Shown here: one piece after another, positions 1-9,800 of the stretch | Position numbering within the stretch: position 1 is the stretch's first letter | How the letters are laid out: every line of letters starts with the position of its first letter | Assembly: GCF_900099825.1 (NCBI RefSeq) | Contig: NZ_LT629693.1 | Span: 1,116,001-1,180,000, forward strand | Length of the DNA: 64,000 nt | Direction: 5' to 3' | Origin: Bradyrhizobium ottawaense | GTDB taxonomy: Bacteria > Pseudomonadota > Alphaproteobacteria > Rhizobiales > Xanthobacteraceae | The notes under the pieces: generated by a model | What the model was told of the DNA's origin: nothing | The model's database searches: none | Seen by the model: only the letters and a program-made list of their open reading frames with translations | Made by a program: the position numbers and the translations under genes

Positions 1-1
1 A

Positions 2-283
2 GCCTATTGGATCGTGCGCGTCTCGGTGCGCGACGAACAGCGATATCCCGAATACCTCGCAGCCGCTGCGCCGGCGTTCCAGAAGTTCGGTGCGAAATTC
101 ATCGTGCGCGGCGGCGCGTTCGAGGCGATGGAAGGAAATTCCCGGGAGCGAAACGTCGTGGTCGAGTTCAGCGATCGCGCGACGGCGGAAGCCTGCTACC
201 GCAGCCCGGAATACCAGAGCGCGAAGGCCATCCGTCAGAAATATGCCGACGCCGACTTCATCATCATCGACGGCGCGGCCTGA
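2..283 (+). CDS. DUF1330 family protein, 5' end cut off by window
   Basis: The frame is open from base 2, and about 93 residues are visible. They begin with the AYWIVRVSVRD block that normally lies at the very N-terminus of DUF1330 proteins, so only a few residues are missing. The family forms small ferredoxin-like dimers of unknown biochemical role. Other family-like features are the RGG-F-ME core and the ending YADADFIIIDG. A GTG at 14 could be called as a start, but homologous sequence continues upstream of it. The gene ends 31 bases before a glutathione S-transferase start, so the two may be co-transcribed. Substrate is unknown. Confidence 0.8.
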   Translation, partial: AYWIVRVSVRDEQRYPEYLAAAAPAFQKFGAKFIVRGGAFEAMEGNSRERNVVVEFSDRATAEACYRSPEYQSAKAIRQKYADADFIIIDGAA

Positions 284-314
284 GGCCCTTCTCTCCTTCG
301 ACGGAAACATCGCC

Positions 315-935
315 ATGCTCAGACTGTACTACACCGCCGATACCTGCTCGCTGGCGTCGCACATCGCGCTCAACGATGCCGGCGCCGAATACACGACGGT
401 GCGGATCAGCTTCGCCGCTGAGGAGCAGCGCAAGCCGGAATACCTGGCGATCAATCCGAAAGGCCGCGTTCCCGCGCTGGTCACCGACAGGGGCGTTTTG
501 ACGGAAACGCCGGCCATACTCGCCTTCATTGCGCAGAGTTATCCGAAAGCCCGCATGGCGCCGCTGGACGACCCGTTCCGGTTGGCGCAAGTGCAGGCCT
601 TCAACCTCTATCTCTGTGCGACCCTGCATGTGGCTCATTCTCACCGCATGCGCGGGTCCCGCTGGGCCGATGAAGCCGCCTCGATCGCGGACATGCAACG
701 CAAGGTGCCGGAGAGCGTCGGTGCCTGCTACCGGCTGATCGAGGACAGCTTGCCGGCAGGGCCATGGGTGATGGGCGAGGCCTACACGATCTGCGACCCC
801 TATCTGTTTACGATGGCGCAATGGATGGAGGCAGACGGCGTGGACCCTGCCCGGTTTCCGAAGGTCAGCGATCACCGTCGCCGGATGTCCGAACGGCCGC
901 AGGTTCGCGCCACCATCGAAGAGGAACTGACATGA
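315..935 (+). CDS. Glutathione S-transferase family protein
   Basis: This 206-residue protein has the usual GST length. An N-terminal thioredoxin-like domain (about 1-80) carries LYYTADTCSLASHIAL near the start, then NPKGRVPAL with the cis-Pro before the second beta hairpin, and an ETPAILAFIA segment matching the glutathione-binding E-S/T-x-A-I motif. The C-terminal half is helical, with the conserved Asp of the N-capping box in YTICDPYLF. Family members conjugate glutathione to electrophiles or act as isomerases or reductases in the cytosol. The ATG at 315 is the only sensible start. Substrate cannot be told from sequence. Confidence 0.9.
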   Translation: MLRLYYTADTCSLASHIALNDAGAEYTTVRISFAAEEQRKPEYLAINPKGRVPALVTDRGVLTETPAILAFIAQSYPKARMAPLDDPFRLAQVQAFNLYLCATLHVAHSHRMRGSRWADEAASIADMQRKVPESVGACYRLIEDSLPAGPWVMGEAYTICDPYLFTMAQWMEADGVDPARFPKVSDHRRRMSERPQVRATIEEELT

Positions 936-1215
936 ACCTGACAACCCGCGCTCCGCCCGGTGCGATCGGCCACTCCAGTCACATCTGACGCATGATCTTT
1001 CGGATTGGTCGCGCGGCTTTCCGTCGCGCGAGGGCGACGATTCGCCGCCAAATTCGCGAGGCCCGGCTGACGGGAGCCCGGCCGGTAGGTCTTGCATGCA
1101 ACACCTTGCCACGAAAGGTCGGAAAGTGCGCAGGTTATGCACCGGACGGTTTGCCTGTGGCGACGCCGCCGCCTAAACAGGGAGTGTTGGGATCGTCGGC
1201 GGGGGCGGACGGTCC
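936..1215. other. Intergenic, no gene seen
   Basis: This is the first part of the 393-base gap between the GST and tolC-like genes. Open frames here lack family features and clear ribosome sites. It probably holds the promoter of the outer-membrane protein gene, but no convincing -35/-10 pair stands out. A palindromic repeat follows at 1216-1264. Confidence 0.4.
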
Positions 1216-1264
1216 GAGCGTGATCCGGAAAAGTGGATACCGGTTTTCCGGAGAGATCACGCTC
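1216..1264. repeat. Palindromic intergenic repeat (REP-like)
   Basis: The outer arms GAGCGTGATC and GATCACGCTC are exact inverted copies. Just inside, CCGGAAAA pairs with TTTTCCGG around a short loop. The whole unit can fold into one long hairpin. Elements with this GATCCGGAAAA...TTTTCCG core are, from memory, very common between genes in Bradyrhizobium. It lies about 65 bases before the likely start of the tolC-like gene. Confidence 0.7.
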
Positions 1265-1328
1265 AAAAAAGAAGGATAGAGCGGGAGGGCTGAAGGGCCA
1301 TCCCGCGCTGGGTTGGTTGCGGGATCAA

Positions 1329-2747
1329 ATGGTTAGGCGTGCCGCTAGGGTTGGCCACGTGGGAAGGCGCGTGCTCCGAGCGGGCATTTGTCTTGGCGTG
1401 GTGGCATGCGTCGCGTTTGCCGCGCCGGCTGCCCGCAGCGAGGGCCTCCCTGAAGCGCTGGCCAAGGCCTATCAGAGCAATCCGCAACTCAATGCCGAAC
1501 GGGCGCGCCAGCGCGCCACCGACGAGAACGTGCCGCAGGCTTTGTCGGGTTATCGGCCGCAAATCATCGCCAGCCTCTCCGCCGGCCTCCAGGCGGTCCG
1601 CAACCTGCTGCCCGACAATACGTTCCAGTCTGCGACCCTGAAGCCCTGGACCATCGGGGTCACCGTGACCCAGACGCTGTTCAATGGCTTCAAGACCGCC
1701 AACAGCGTGCGCGTGGCGGAACTGCAGGTCCGTTCCGGCCGCGAAGCCCTGCGCAATGTCGGGCAAGGCGTGCTGCTCGACGCCGTCACCGCCTACACGA
1801 ATGTGCTGGCCAACCAGTCGCTGGTCGAAGCACAGCGCTCCAACGTCGCATTCCTGCGCGAGACGCTCGGCATTACCCAGAAGCGGCTCAATGCCGGCGA
1901 CGTCACGCCGACCGACACGGCGCAGGCCGAAGCACGCCTCAGCCGCGGTCTGGCCGATCTCAACGCCGCCGAAGTCAGTCTTGCCATCAGTCAGGCGACC
2001 TATACCCAGGTGATCGGCAACCCGCCGGCCCAGCTGCGTCCCGCCGAAACCGTGGATCGTTTCAATCCGCGCAGCCGCGACGACGCGACGAGCTTGGCCT
2101 TCCGGGAGCATCCCGCCGTGATGGCGGCAGGCTTCGATGTCGACGTCGCCTCGACCTCAATTCATGTGGCCGAAAGCAGCCTGATGCCGACGATTACGCT
2201 GCAAGGCAACGCCAGCCGCAGCAAGCAGTCGGATCCCTCGCTGACCACCTTCGGGACCGACCAGGCGTCGATCACCGGCCTGCTCACGCAACCGATTTAT
2301 GACGGCGGCCTCGCCGCTTCGCAGACCAGGCAGGCCAAGGAAGTCGCGGCCCAAAGCCGGCAGGTGCTGGATCAGGTCCGCAATCAGGCCCGCACCGCCG
2401 CTGTGGGCGCCTGGGTTGCCAATGAAGGCGCCAAGGTCGCGGTATCGGCGTCCGAATCCGAAGTCCGCGCCGCCACCGTCGCACTGGCGGGCGTGCAGAA
2501 GGAAGCCGCCGGCGGGCAGCGCACCACCGTCGACGTGCTGAACTCGCAGCAGGACCTGATCCTGGCCAAAGCGCGCCTGATCGGCGCGCAGCGCGACCGC
2601 GTGATCGCCTCCTACACGCTGCTCAGCGCTATCGGCCGGCTCGACGTCAAGACGCTCAGCCTCAATACGCCGGACTACCTGCCGGAGGTGCACTACCATC
2701 AGGTGCGCGACGCCTGGCACGGCCTGCGCACGCCGTCGGGACAGTAA
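1329..2747 (+). CDS. TolC-family outer membrane efflux protein
   Basis: The likely product is 472 residues. It forms a trimeric outer-membrane and periplasmic channel that completes tripartite efflux pumps or type I secretion. From the ATG at 1329 it opens with a positively charged segment, a hydrophobic stretch and an Ala-rich cleavage region before SEGLPEALAKAY. Two OEP repeats follow, marked by L-EAL-AY--NP and later by AQAEARLSRGLADLNAAEV. An open frame extends upstream to 1233, but that part runs through a palindromic repeat, so I prefer 1329. The neighbours are a two-component system and two RND pumps with no outer-membrane gene of their own, so it probably serves them, which is an inference. 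Confidence 0.88.
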   Translation: MVRRAARVGHVGRRVLRAGICLGVVACVAFAAPAARSEGLPEALAKAYQSNPQLNAERARQRATDENVPQALSGYRPQIIASLSAGLQAVRNLLPDNTFQSATLKPWTIGVTVTQTLFNGFKTANSVRVAELQVRSGREALRNVGQGVLLDAVTAYTNVLANQSLVEAQRSNVAFLRETLGITQKRLNAGDVTPTDTAQAEARLSRGLADLNAAEVSLAISQATYTQVIGNPPAQLRPAETVDRFNPRSRDDATSLAFREHPAVMAAGFDVDVASTSIHVAESSLMPTITLQGNASRSKQSDPSLTTFGTDQASITGLLTQPIYDGGLAASQTRQAKEVAAQSRQVLDQVRNQARTAAVGAWVANEGAKVAVSASESEVRAATVALAGVQKEAAGGQRTTVDVLNSQQDLILAKARLIGAQRDRVIASYTLLSAIGRLDVKTLSLNTPDYLPEVHYHQVRDAWHGLRTPSGQ

Positions 2748-2770
2748 CTGTCCCCGTTGCACTTCGCCGC

Positions 2771-2793
2771 TTCAATCAGAACCGATGAGGCTC
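2771..2793. repeat. Fragment of a dispersed intergenic repeat
   Basis: A 23-base stretch with TCAATCAGAACCGATGAGG nearly matches part of the longer repeat at 31147-31250. It lies between the tolC-like stop and the convergent histidine kinase stop, and is probably a decayed copy. Confidence 0.5.
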
Positions 2794-2923
2794 AAGATCT
2801 GATCGCGGCGAATCGACATGATTCTGACGTTGGTGACGTGTCATCTGTTGGCTGCGAGATAATCGCGTGCCGCCTGGATGAATTTATCGATGACGGCAGC
2901 GGCAATGCAGACAAATCTGACGT

Positions 2924-4321
2924 TCAGATATCCGTGGACGCGCCTTTTTTGGCCGCAATCCCCGGATCGTCCGATAGCTCCAGTTGAATGGTGAAGATCG
3001 CGCCGCCACCCGGATTGTCACTCACCGTGATGGTCCCGCCATGGGCTTCGACGATCCGCTGTACGATCGACAGCCCCAATCCCGCACTCCCCGGCCGGCT
3101 CCGATCACGGCGCCAAAAGCGCTGGAAAATGAGGGCTCGTTCCGCCTGAACAACTCCCGGGCCCTGATCGATGACGCTGACCGCACCGCCGGCCGTGGCG
3201 TGAACCTCAACGACGGTGCGGGGCGGCGTGTGCCGGAGCGCGTTTTCCACAAGATTGCGAACGGCCCCCCGCAACATCTCCGCATTGCCATGCACCCAAA
3301 TGTGAGCTTCCGCCCCGGTGAGTTCGATGGTCCGCTGACTTTCGAGAGCGAGCGGCGCCAGCATCTCGACGACGTCAGAACAGAGCGCGCTCAGATCGGC
3401 TCGTTCATTGGGACCAATGAAGGTCGAGTCGAGTTCGGCCGCATCCAGCAACTGGCTGACCACGCGGCCCATGCTCCTGATGTCGGCTTTCAAATCCCGG
3501 CTGACCTTGCTGTCCTCGAGTTGATCGAGACGCGCCCGCAGGATGGCGAGCGGCGTACGAAGCTCGTGCGCCGCGTCCGCGGTAAACTCACGCTGGACGT
3601 GATAGCCTTGCTCCAATCGATCCAGGGCCTGGTTGACCGCGTCCACGAGTGGGCGAATCTCGCTCGGAATCGTCGCGCTGGGAATCCGCACATCGGTCCG
3701 GGTCGGACCGATGTCGCGCGCCGCCCTGGAGGCATCAAGCAGCGGCCTGACCGCCCGGCGGAAGATCACGATGTCCGCAGCCAGCAAAAGCATCAAGATC
3801 GGCAGCGTGATCCATCCAACGCGCCGAAAGAAATTGGCCACGATATCGTCGGTCAGCACGTCGCGATGCGACAGATCTTCGCCGACCTGGATCATGACCG
3901 GGCGGCCGCCGATCGTGTGTTCGACGCTGACGCCGGCAATCGTACTGTCGCCTCGCCTGACCTCACGATAGACCCGGTCCTTCTCGCCGCCGGAAACCGC
4001 AAACAACGGCGTTTCATCGTCGGCGGAAGAGACGAGCACGCGGCCCGACCGGTCGACGACGTCGAAGATATAGCGGCCGTAGGCTTCCGAAAATTGCGCC
4101 TTCAGGCCCGGCGGCGGGGTGTACGACCAGCTCCCGTCGGAGGCCAGCGAAAGATAGCGCGAAACCGTCGCGGCCTGGTCGATCATCGCGCGCTGATGCA
4201 GCGCGTTGGTCTCCTCGGTGAGCAGCCAGAACAGAACGAGCGGCATGAAGATGGCCGTGAGAGCGATCGCAACGATATGCAGGAAGACGATCCTCGACGT
4301 CGTCGATTTGAAGCTAGGCAT
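2924..4321 (-). CDS. Two-component sensor histidine kinase
   Basis: This 465-residue membrane kinase resembles the QseC/TctE type. It has a first membrane helix at about 11-34, a periplasmic sensor domain at about 40-165, and a second helix at about 168-187. The dimerisation box AAHELRTPL puts the phospho-acceptor at His252. The ATPase domain has RNLVENALRHT (N box, about 355-365), DQGPG (385-389) and GSAGLGLSIV (411-420). The start codon overlaps the 3' end of the response-regulator gene by 8 bases, which fixes both as one translationally coupled unit. The flanking efflux genes suggest it controls pump expression. The signal is unknown. Confidence 0.92.
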   Translation of the reverse strand: MPSFKSTTSRIVFLHIVAIALTAIFMPLVLFWLLTEETNALHQRAMIDQAATVSRYLSLASDGSWSYTPPPGLKAQFSEAYGRYIFDVVDRSGRVLVSSADDETPLFAVSGGEKDRVYREVRRGDSTIAGVSVEHTIGGRPVMIQVGEDLSHRDVLTDDIVANFFRRVGWITLPILMLLLAADIVIFRRAVRPLLDASRAARDIGPTRTDVRIPSATIPSEIRPLVDAVNQALDRLEQGYHVQREFTADAAHELRTPLAILRARLDQLEDSKVSRDLKADIRSMGRVVSQLLDAAELDSTFIGPNERADLSALCSDVVEMLAPLALESQRTIELTGAEAHIWVHGNAEMLRGAVRNLVENALRHTPPRTVVEVHATAGGAVSVIDQGPGVVQAERALIFQRFWRRDRSRPGSAGLGLSIVQRIVEAHGGTITVSDNPGGGAIFTIQLELSDDPGIAAKKGASTDI

Positions 4322-4997
4322 CGCCTTTTTCCTCAGCGATGAGATAGCCGACGCCGCGTATGGTATGAATTTGCAGCCGGGCCTTGCTTGCCAATAGCTG
4401 CTTGCGAAGCCGCGACACGTAGACCTCGACGGCATTCGAGGCCACGTCGCTCGTCATGCCGAAGATCTGATCCTCGACGTTCTTCTTGGGCACCACGCGT
4501 CCCTGGCGTCTCAGCAGAAGCTCGAGCACCGCAAGCTCCCGCGCTGAAAAAGAGTATGGCTTTCCGTCGACGAAGACCTGATGGCTGTTGGTGTCGAACG
4601 TAAGGTTGGCAAGATTGAGCGAACTGCCAAGCAACTGTCCTGGCCGGCGCAAAAGCGCGTTGATGCGCTCGATCAGCTCTTCCAGCGCAAACGGCTTCAC
4701 CAGATAATCGTCCGCACCGTTACGCAGCCCTGCAACCCGGTCGTCAACGCTTCCGCGCGCCGTCAGGATGAGAACCGGCGTCGGATCGAAGGCTCGCCGC
4801 AGCTCCTTCAGAACAGTCATTCCGTCGTCGTCCGGAAGACCGAGGTCCAGGACCAGCGCTGCATAGCGAATATTGGCGATCGCGATGCGCGCATCCGCCG
4901 CGGTGCCGACGAGGTCAGCCGAAATTCCCTTGGCCGCGAGACTCTCCGTCAGCAGCCGCGCAAGCTCCAGATTGTCTTCGATCAGCAGAATTCGCAT
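4314..4997 (-). CDS. OmpR/QseB-type response regulator
   Basis: The 227-residue regulator starts at the ATG giving MRILLIEDN; an upstream in-frame ATG at 5027 is less likely. The receiver domain spans about 1-115, with the acidic pair at 8-9, phospho-acceptor Asp51 in LVLDLGLPD, and the KPF lysine after DDYLV. A winged-helix DNA-binding domain fills about 125-222 and ends in VRGVGYLI, as in OmpR-family proteins. It acts in the cytosol, phosphorylated by the kinase encoded immediately downstream. The gene diverges from a small gene and an RND pump operon starting at 5173, so the 176-base gap is a likely site of its own regulation. Confidence 0.93.
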   Translation of the reverse strand: MRILLIEDNLELARLLTESLAAKGISADLVGTAADARIAIANIRYAALVLDLGLPDDDGMTVLKELRRAFDPTPVLILTARGSVDDRVAGLRNGADDYLVKPFALEELIERINALLRRPGQLLGSSLNLANLTFDTNSHQVFVDGKPYSFSARELAVLELLLRRQGRVVPKKNVEDQIFGMTSDVASNAVEVYVSRLRKQLLASKARLQIHTIRGVGYLIAEEKGDA

Positions 4998-5172
4998 GTA
5001 GCTACAGATAACCCGTTTGCGCCGCATTCACATCAGATTTGGCCGCCCGGCGAAAGCATTGATTCCGTAAGGCTGGTGTAAGGCAAGCGCGCTAGAAGAC
5101 GCGGATCGCGCACCTCGGAGCGAGGCCGCGCTGGCAGGCATCGCCTCGCTTCCCGCCACGGCAGATGACCCA

Positions 5173-5478
5173 ATGAGTTCGAGCATGAATCGAGACGCAT
5201 TGACCACCACGGTCCCGCGACCGGGTGGTTCGGAAATCATCGTCGTCAAGTTGCCGCAGGGCGGCGCGCCGTCGCGCTGGCTGGCGCAACGAATCATATC
5301 GGCGGTGAGATCAAAGGTGTCGCTGGCGCGCATGGAGCTGGATGTTGTGGTGCTGGATGGCGAACCGGAGAACCAGCCGGCGATGTTCGGTTCATCTTCC
5401 GCGGCGGAGAATTTCGTTCGGGGAATTGCACCCCAACTGAACTCCTGGCGCTGGCAGCCGATCAGCCTGGACAAGTGA
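5173..5478 (+). CDS. Small protein of unknown function at head of efflux operon
   Basis: This 101-residue protein matches no family I recognise. It has no signal peptide, membrane span or cysteine. The middle contains a hydrophobic EIIVVKLPQGG strand and a MELDVVVLDGEPENQ segment, suggesting a small alpha/beta fold. It ends 30 bases before the adaptor gene and is oriented with it, so it is probably the first gene of the pump operon. GC-rich codon use resembles its neighbours. It might be an accessory or regulatory protein of the pump, but nothing in the sequence shows this. Confidence 0.55.
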   Translation: MSSSMNRDALTTTVPRPGGSEIIVVKLPQGGAPSRWLAQRIISAVRSKVSLARMELDVVVLDGEPENQPAMFGSSSAAENFVRGIAPQLNSWRWQPISLDK

Positions 5479-5508
5479 GTGCGCGGCGGCAAAACAAGGC
5501 CAAATCAA

Positions 5509-6768
5509 ATGACTGACACCCGTTTTTCCGAGCATCGGTTGCCGGTGCGTGTGCAGATCGTCATCGTGCTGCTCGCATTGGTCTTGCTGTGCGGCGGGCT
5601 GCTGCTTTCATCGGCCTTGGCGACAAAGCGTGGCTATACCGGCGGCGCGACCGATTTTTCGAGCCGGTCTCGTTCCGAAAACAACATTTTTCGTCCGACC
5701 GAGGCGCAGTGGGGCAGTCTTTCCCTCGTGCCGGTTTCGACCCAACCCTTCACGCCGGCGCTGATTACCGAGGGAAAGATTGCGATCGACGAAAGCCGGG
5801 CCACACCGGTGTTTTCGCCCTATACCGGCCGCGTGCTGCACCTGCTGGCCAAGCCTGCCGATACCGTCGAGAAGGGACAGCCGCTGTTCGTGATCGAGGC
5901 CACCGACATGGTGCAGTCGCAAAACGACTTTGTGACGGCGCTGGCGACGCTGAACAAGGCCCGCTCCCAACTCACACTGACGCAAACCAACGAGAAGCGG
6001 CAGCGAACTCTTTCCGACGGGAAAGCTGTTCCGTTGAAGGATTTTCAGCAGGCCCGGGCAGATCTGGCCGCGGCCGAAAGCGATTTCCGGTCGGCGGATT
6101 CGGCGCTCGATGCGGCGCGCAACCGGCTCCACATCCTAGGCCGCACGGACGCCGAGATCGCCGTCCTCGAGGAAAAGCGGACCATCAGCCCGGATACCGT
6201 GATCCCGGCGCCGATCTCGGGCATCGTCCTGCAGCGCAAGATCGGACCAGGCCAATATCTGACGAGCGGATCCGGCGATCCGGCATTCATCGTCGGCGAT
6301 CTGTCGACCGTCTGGCTGGTGGCAAACGTCAGGGAAGCGGACGCGACGAAGGTACAGCTCGGCCAGACGATCGAGGTCCGTCCCCTGGCTTCTCCCGGTC
6401 GCAGCTTCGCCGGCAGGATCGATTACATGTCGTCAGCTGTCGATGCTTCGACCAGGCGCATCCTGGTTCGAGGCACGGTCGACAATCGTGAAGGCATTCT
6501 GAAACCGGAGATGTTCGCGACTGCCACGCTGGCCGTCGGCAACGTCGAGATTTCGCCGGCCGTACCGCGAACCGCGATCGTGTATGAGGCAGGCCTGACG
6601 CATCTATGGGTCGCTTCCGGACCGGACGCATTGCAGTTGCGCCCGGTCCGGATCGGCCAGACCGTCGGAAACATGGTCCAGATACTTGGCGGCGTGGACG
6701 TCAATGACAGGGTGGTGGTGCGAGGCGGCCTGCTCATCGATCGTGCCGCTGCCGGTGGCGGTTCGTGA
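5509..6768 (+). CDS. RND efflux periplasmic adaptor subunit (pump 1)
   Basis: The likely 419-residue protein is a membrane fusion protein of the CusB/CzcB kind. A hydrophobic anchor lies at about 11-32. The barrel-sandwich halves are FSPYTGRVLHLLAKPADTVEKGQ and later PAPISGIVLQRKIGPGQY, separated by a coiled-coil hairpin. A beta-barrel and a membrane-proximal domain end in GGVDVNDRVVVRGG. It bridges the inner-membrane RND protein and an outer-membrane channel. The ATG at 5509 puts the anchor at the N-terminus. It is closely related to the adaptor at 14629-15873, sharing GKIAIDE and TPVFSPYTGR. The RND gene follows after 54 bases. Confidence 0.9.
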   Translation: MTDTRFSEHRLPVRVQIVIVLLALVLLCGGLLLSSALATKRGYTGGATDFSSRSRSENNIFRPTEAQWGSLSLVPVSTQPFTPALITEGKIAIDESRATPVFSPYTGRVLHLLAKPADTVEKGQPLFVIEATDMVQSQNDFVTALATLNKARSQLTLTQTNEKRQRTLSDGKAVPLKDFQQARADLAAAESDFRSADSALDAARNRLHILGRTDAEIAVLEEKRTISPDTVIPAPISGIVLQRKIGPGQYLTSGSGDPAFIVGDLSTVWLVANVREADATKVQLGQTIEVRPLASPGRSFAGRIDYMSSAVDASTRRILVRGTVDNREGILKPEMFATATLAVGNVEISPAVPRTAIVYEAGLTHLWVASGPDALQLRPVRIGQTVGNMVQILGGVDVNDRVVVRGGLLIDRAAAGGGS

Positions 6769-6822
6769 CAGGCAGGGGCCTGAACTCGTCGAATCCGGTT
6801 ACTGTCGAAAGAGTGCCTGAAA

Positions 6823-9800
6823 ATGAATGCCCTCATCAGCTTCGCCCTGCGGCAGCGCGTTCTGGTCGCCATCATCTTTGTGGCGATGCTTGGGGCAGGA
6901 GCGATCGCTTTTACGAAACTCAATATCGAGGCTTATCCCGACCCGGTCCCGCCGCTCGTTGACATCGTCACTCAAAACCCCGGCCAGTCCGCCGAAGAAA
7001 TCGAACGCTACATCACCATACCGCTGGAAGTGCAGCTCGCGGGAATCCCCAATCTCAAGCTGATGCGGACCATTTCGCTGTTTGGTCTTTCGGATATCAA
7101 GCTTCAGTTCACCTACGACTACACCTATGAGGAAGCCGAGCAGAAGGTCCTGAACAGGCTGGCTCAGGTGCAGCAACTGCCCAATAGCGCCCAGCCTCAG
7201 ATCTCGCCGACCAGCCCGATCGGCGAAATCATGCGGTACCGGTTGAAGGGCCCCGCGGGATTCAGCCTCACCGACCTCAAGACCGTACAGGACTGGATCC
7301 TGCAACGGCGCTTCAAGGCCATTCCCGGCGTGATCGACGTCACCGCCTTTGGCGGAACGACGAAGGCCTTTGACGTGACCGTCGATCTGGCCCGGCTTCA
7401 ATCCTATGGCGTGACCTTGCCCCAACTCGTCCAGACGCTGAACAACTCCAATGTCAATGTCGGCGGGCAGACCCTGAACATCAGCGAACAGTCGGCGGTC
7501 GTTCGCGGCGTCGGGCTGATCCGATCGATTGACGATATCAAGAGCGCGGTGCTGGCGCAGCAGAACGGCCTGCCGGTCTCGGTCGCCGACGTGGCCGAGG
7601 TAACGCCCGGCTATCAGCCGAGGCTCGGGATCGTCGGAAAGGATGACGACAACGATATCGTTCAGGGCATTGTGCTGATGCGCCGCGGACAGCAGAGCCT
7701 GCCGACGATCCAGCGCGTGGAAGCCGAAATCGAGAAGATCAACGCCAGCAGTATTCTGCCCCCCGGGGTCCGCATCGAACGGATTTACGACCGCAAGGAT
7801 CTCATCAAGACGACGACGGAAACGGTTCTGCACAACCTGATGTTCGGCATTGTCCTGGTGTTCGTCGTACAATGGATGTTTCTCGGCAATCTGCGCAGCG
7901 CCGTCATCGTCGCCGCGACAATTCCCTTCGCCCTGTTCTTCGCCGTCGCTATCCTGCTGATACGCGGCGAATCCGCGAACCTGCTCTCGGTCGGCGCGAT
8001 CGATTTTGGTCTGATTGTCGATGCGACCGTCATCATGGTCGAGAACATCTACCGCCACTTGTCGGAGCGTCCGTTAGCCGCGGTTCAGCCGAGCCGAAGT
8101 CGGCGCTGGAAGATGGCGGGGTCGCTGGCGACGATTTTTGATGCCGCGCGGGAAGTGAATCGATCGATCTTCTTTTCCGCTGCCATCATTATTGTCGGCT
8201 TCATTCCGTTGTTTACGCTAAGCGGCGTCGAGGGGCACATTTTCGGCCCGATGGCAAAGACCTATGCGTTTGCGCTTGCAGGCGGGTTGCTCGCGACATT
8301 TACGGTTTCGCCGGCGCTGAGCGCGCTGCTGCTGCCGGAAGTCGTCGAGGAGAAAGAGACCGCGGTGGTGCTGGCGCTGCGGAGCGTATTTGCACCGGTG
8401 CTCCGATTTGCGGTGCCGAACCGGATTCTGACGCTCGGGCTTGCGCTGGTCCTTCTGCTGAGCGCCGGCCTTGCGGCGCGCATGCTGGGGCTGGAATTCC
8501 TGCCCAAGCTCGAGGAGGGCAATCTCTGGATCAGGGCCACGCTGCCCTCCTCCTATTCGCTGGAGTCCGGCAACGAGCAGGTCAACCGTATCCGGACCGT
8601 GATCGGAAGCTATCCCGAGGTCGAGACCGTCGTCTCGCAGCAGGGCCGCCCTGACGACGGCACCGATGCGACCGGTTTTTTCAACGCAGAATTTTTCGTG
8701 CCGCTGCTGCCGGCGGATCAATGGCCGAAAGGCGCCAACAAGGACAACCTGACAAAAGCGATGGCGGAAAAACTTGTCAGCACGTTCCCCGGTATCGAGT
8801 TCAATTTCTCGCAATACATCCAGGACAACGTTCAGGAAGCCGTATCCGGCGTAAAGGGCGAAAATTCCGTCAAGCTCTTCGGCAACGATCTTACCGAGCT
8901 TGCCGGCACCGCGGAGAAAATAAAAACGGCGATGGCCAACGTGCCCGGAATTACCGATCTCGCCGTTTTCAACTCGCTGGGGCAACCGACCGTCCAGATC
9001 AATATCGACCGCATCAAAGCGGCCCGCTACGGGCTCGCATCGGGAGATATCAACACCACGGTACAGACGGCGATCGGCGGCCAGGCCGCCGGAGATCTCT
9101 ACGAATATGGCAGCGACCGTCATTTTCCGATCCGGGTGCGGCTCGCGCCCGACTACCGGAAGAATCTGGAGACGATCAGGAACATCACCATCGGCGCGCC
9201 GAGCCCGAGCGGCAGCGGCGTGATTCAGATTCCGCTGGCGGAGGTCGCCACCGTGGAGCTGGTCTCGGGAGCCTCGTTCGTCTATCGCGAGCAGCAGGAG
9301 CGCTACGTCCCGATCAAATTCAGCGTACGCGGTCGGGACCTTGGCAGCGCCGTCCTCGAGGTTCAGCGCAAGGTAATCGAAAACGTCACGCTTCCACCAG
9401 GCTATCGGCTCGAATGGGTCGGCGAGTTCGGCAACCTTCAGGATGCCATCGAGCGGCTCAAGTTGATCGTACCGATCACGATCGGGCTGATCGCCCTATT
9501 GTTGTACCTGAACTTCGCCTCGGTAACCGATGTGCTGCTGGCTCTCAGCGTGATTCCGATGGCCATGATCGGCGGCATTTTTGCGCTCCTGCTGACGGGC
9601 ACACCCTTCAGCATTTCGGCCGCCATCGGGTTCATCGCCTTGTTCGGAATTTCGGTGATGGAAGGCGTGATCCTGATCTCGTATTTCAATCAGTTGATCG
9701 AACACGGCTGGGGCAACAAGACCGATGCGGTAATCCACGCCTGTGCCATCCGGCTTCGGCCGGTCTTCATGACGAGCGTTGCCGCATGTGTGGGGCTATT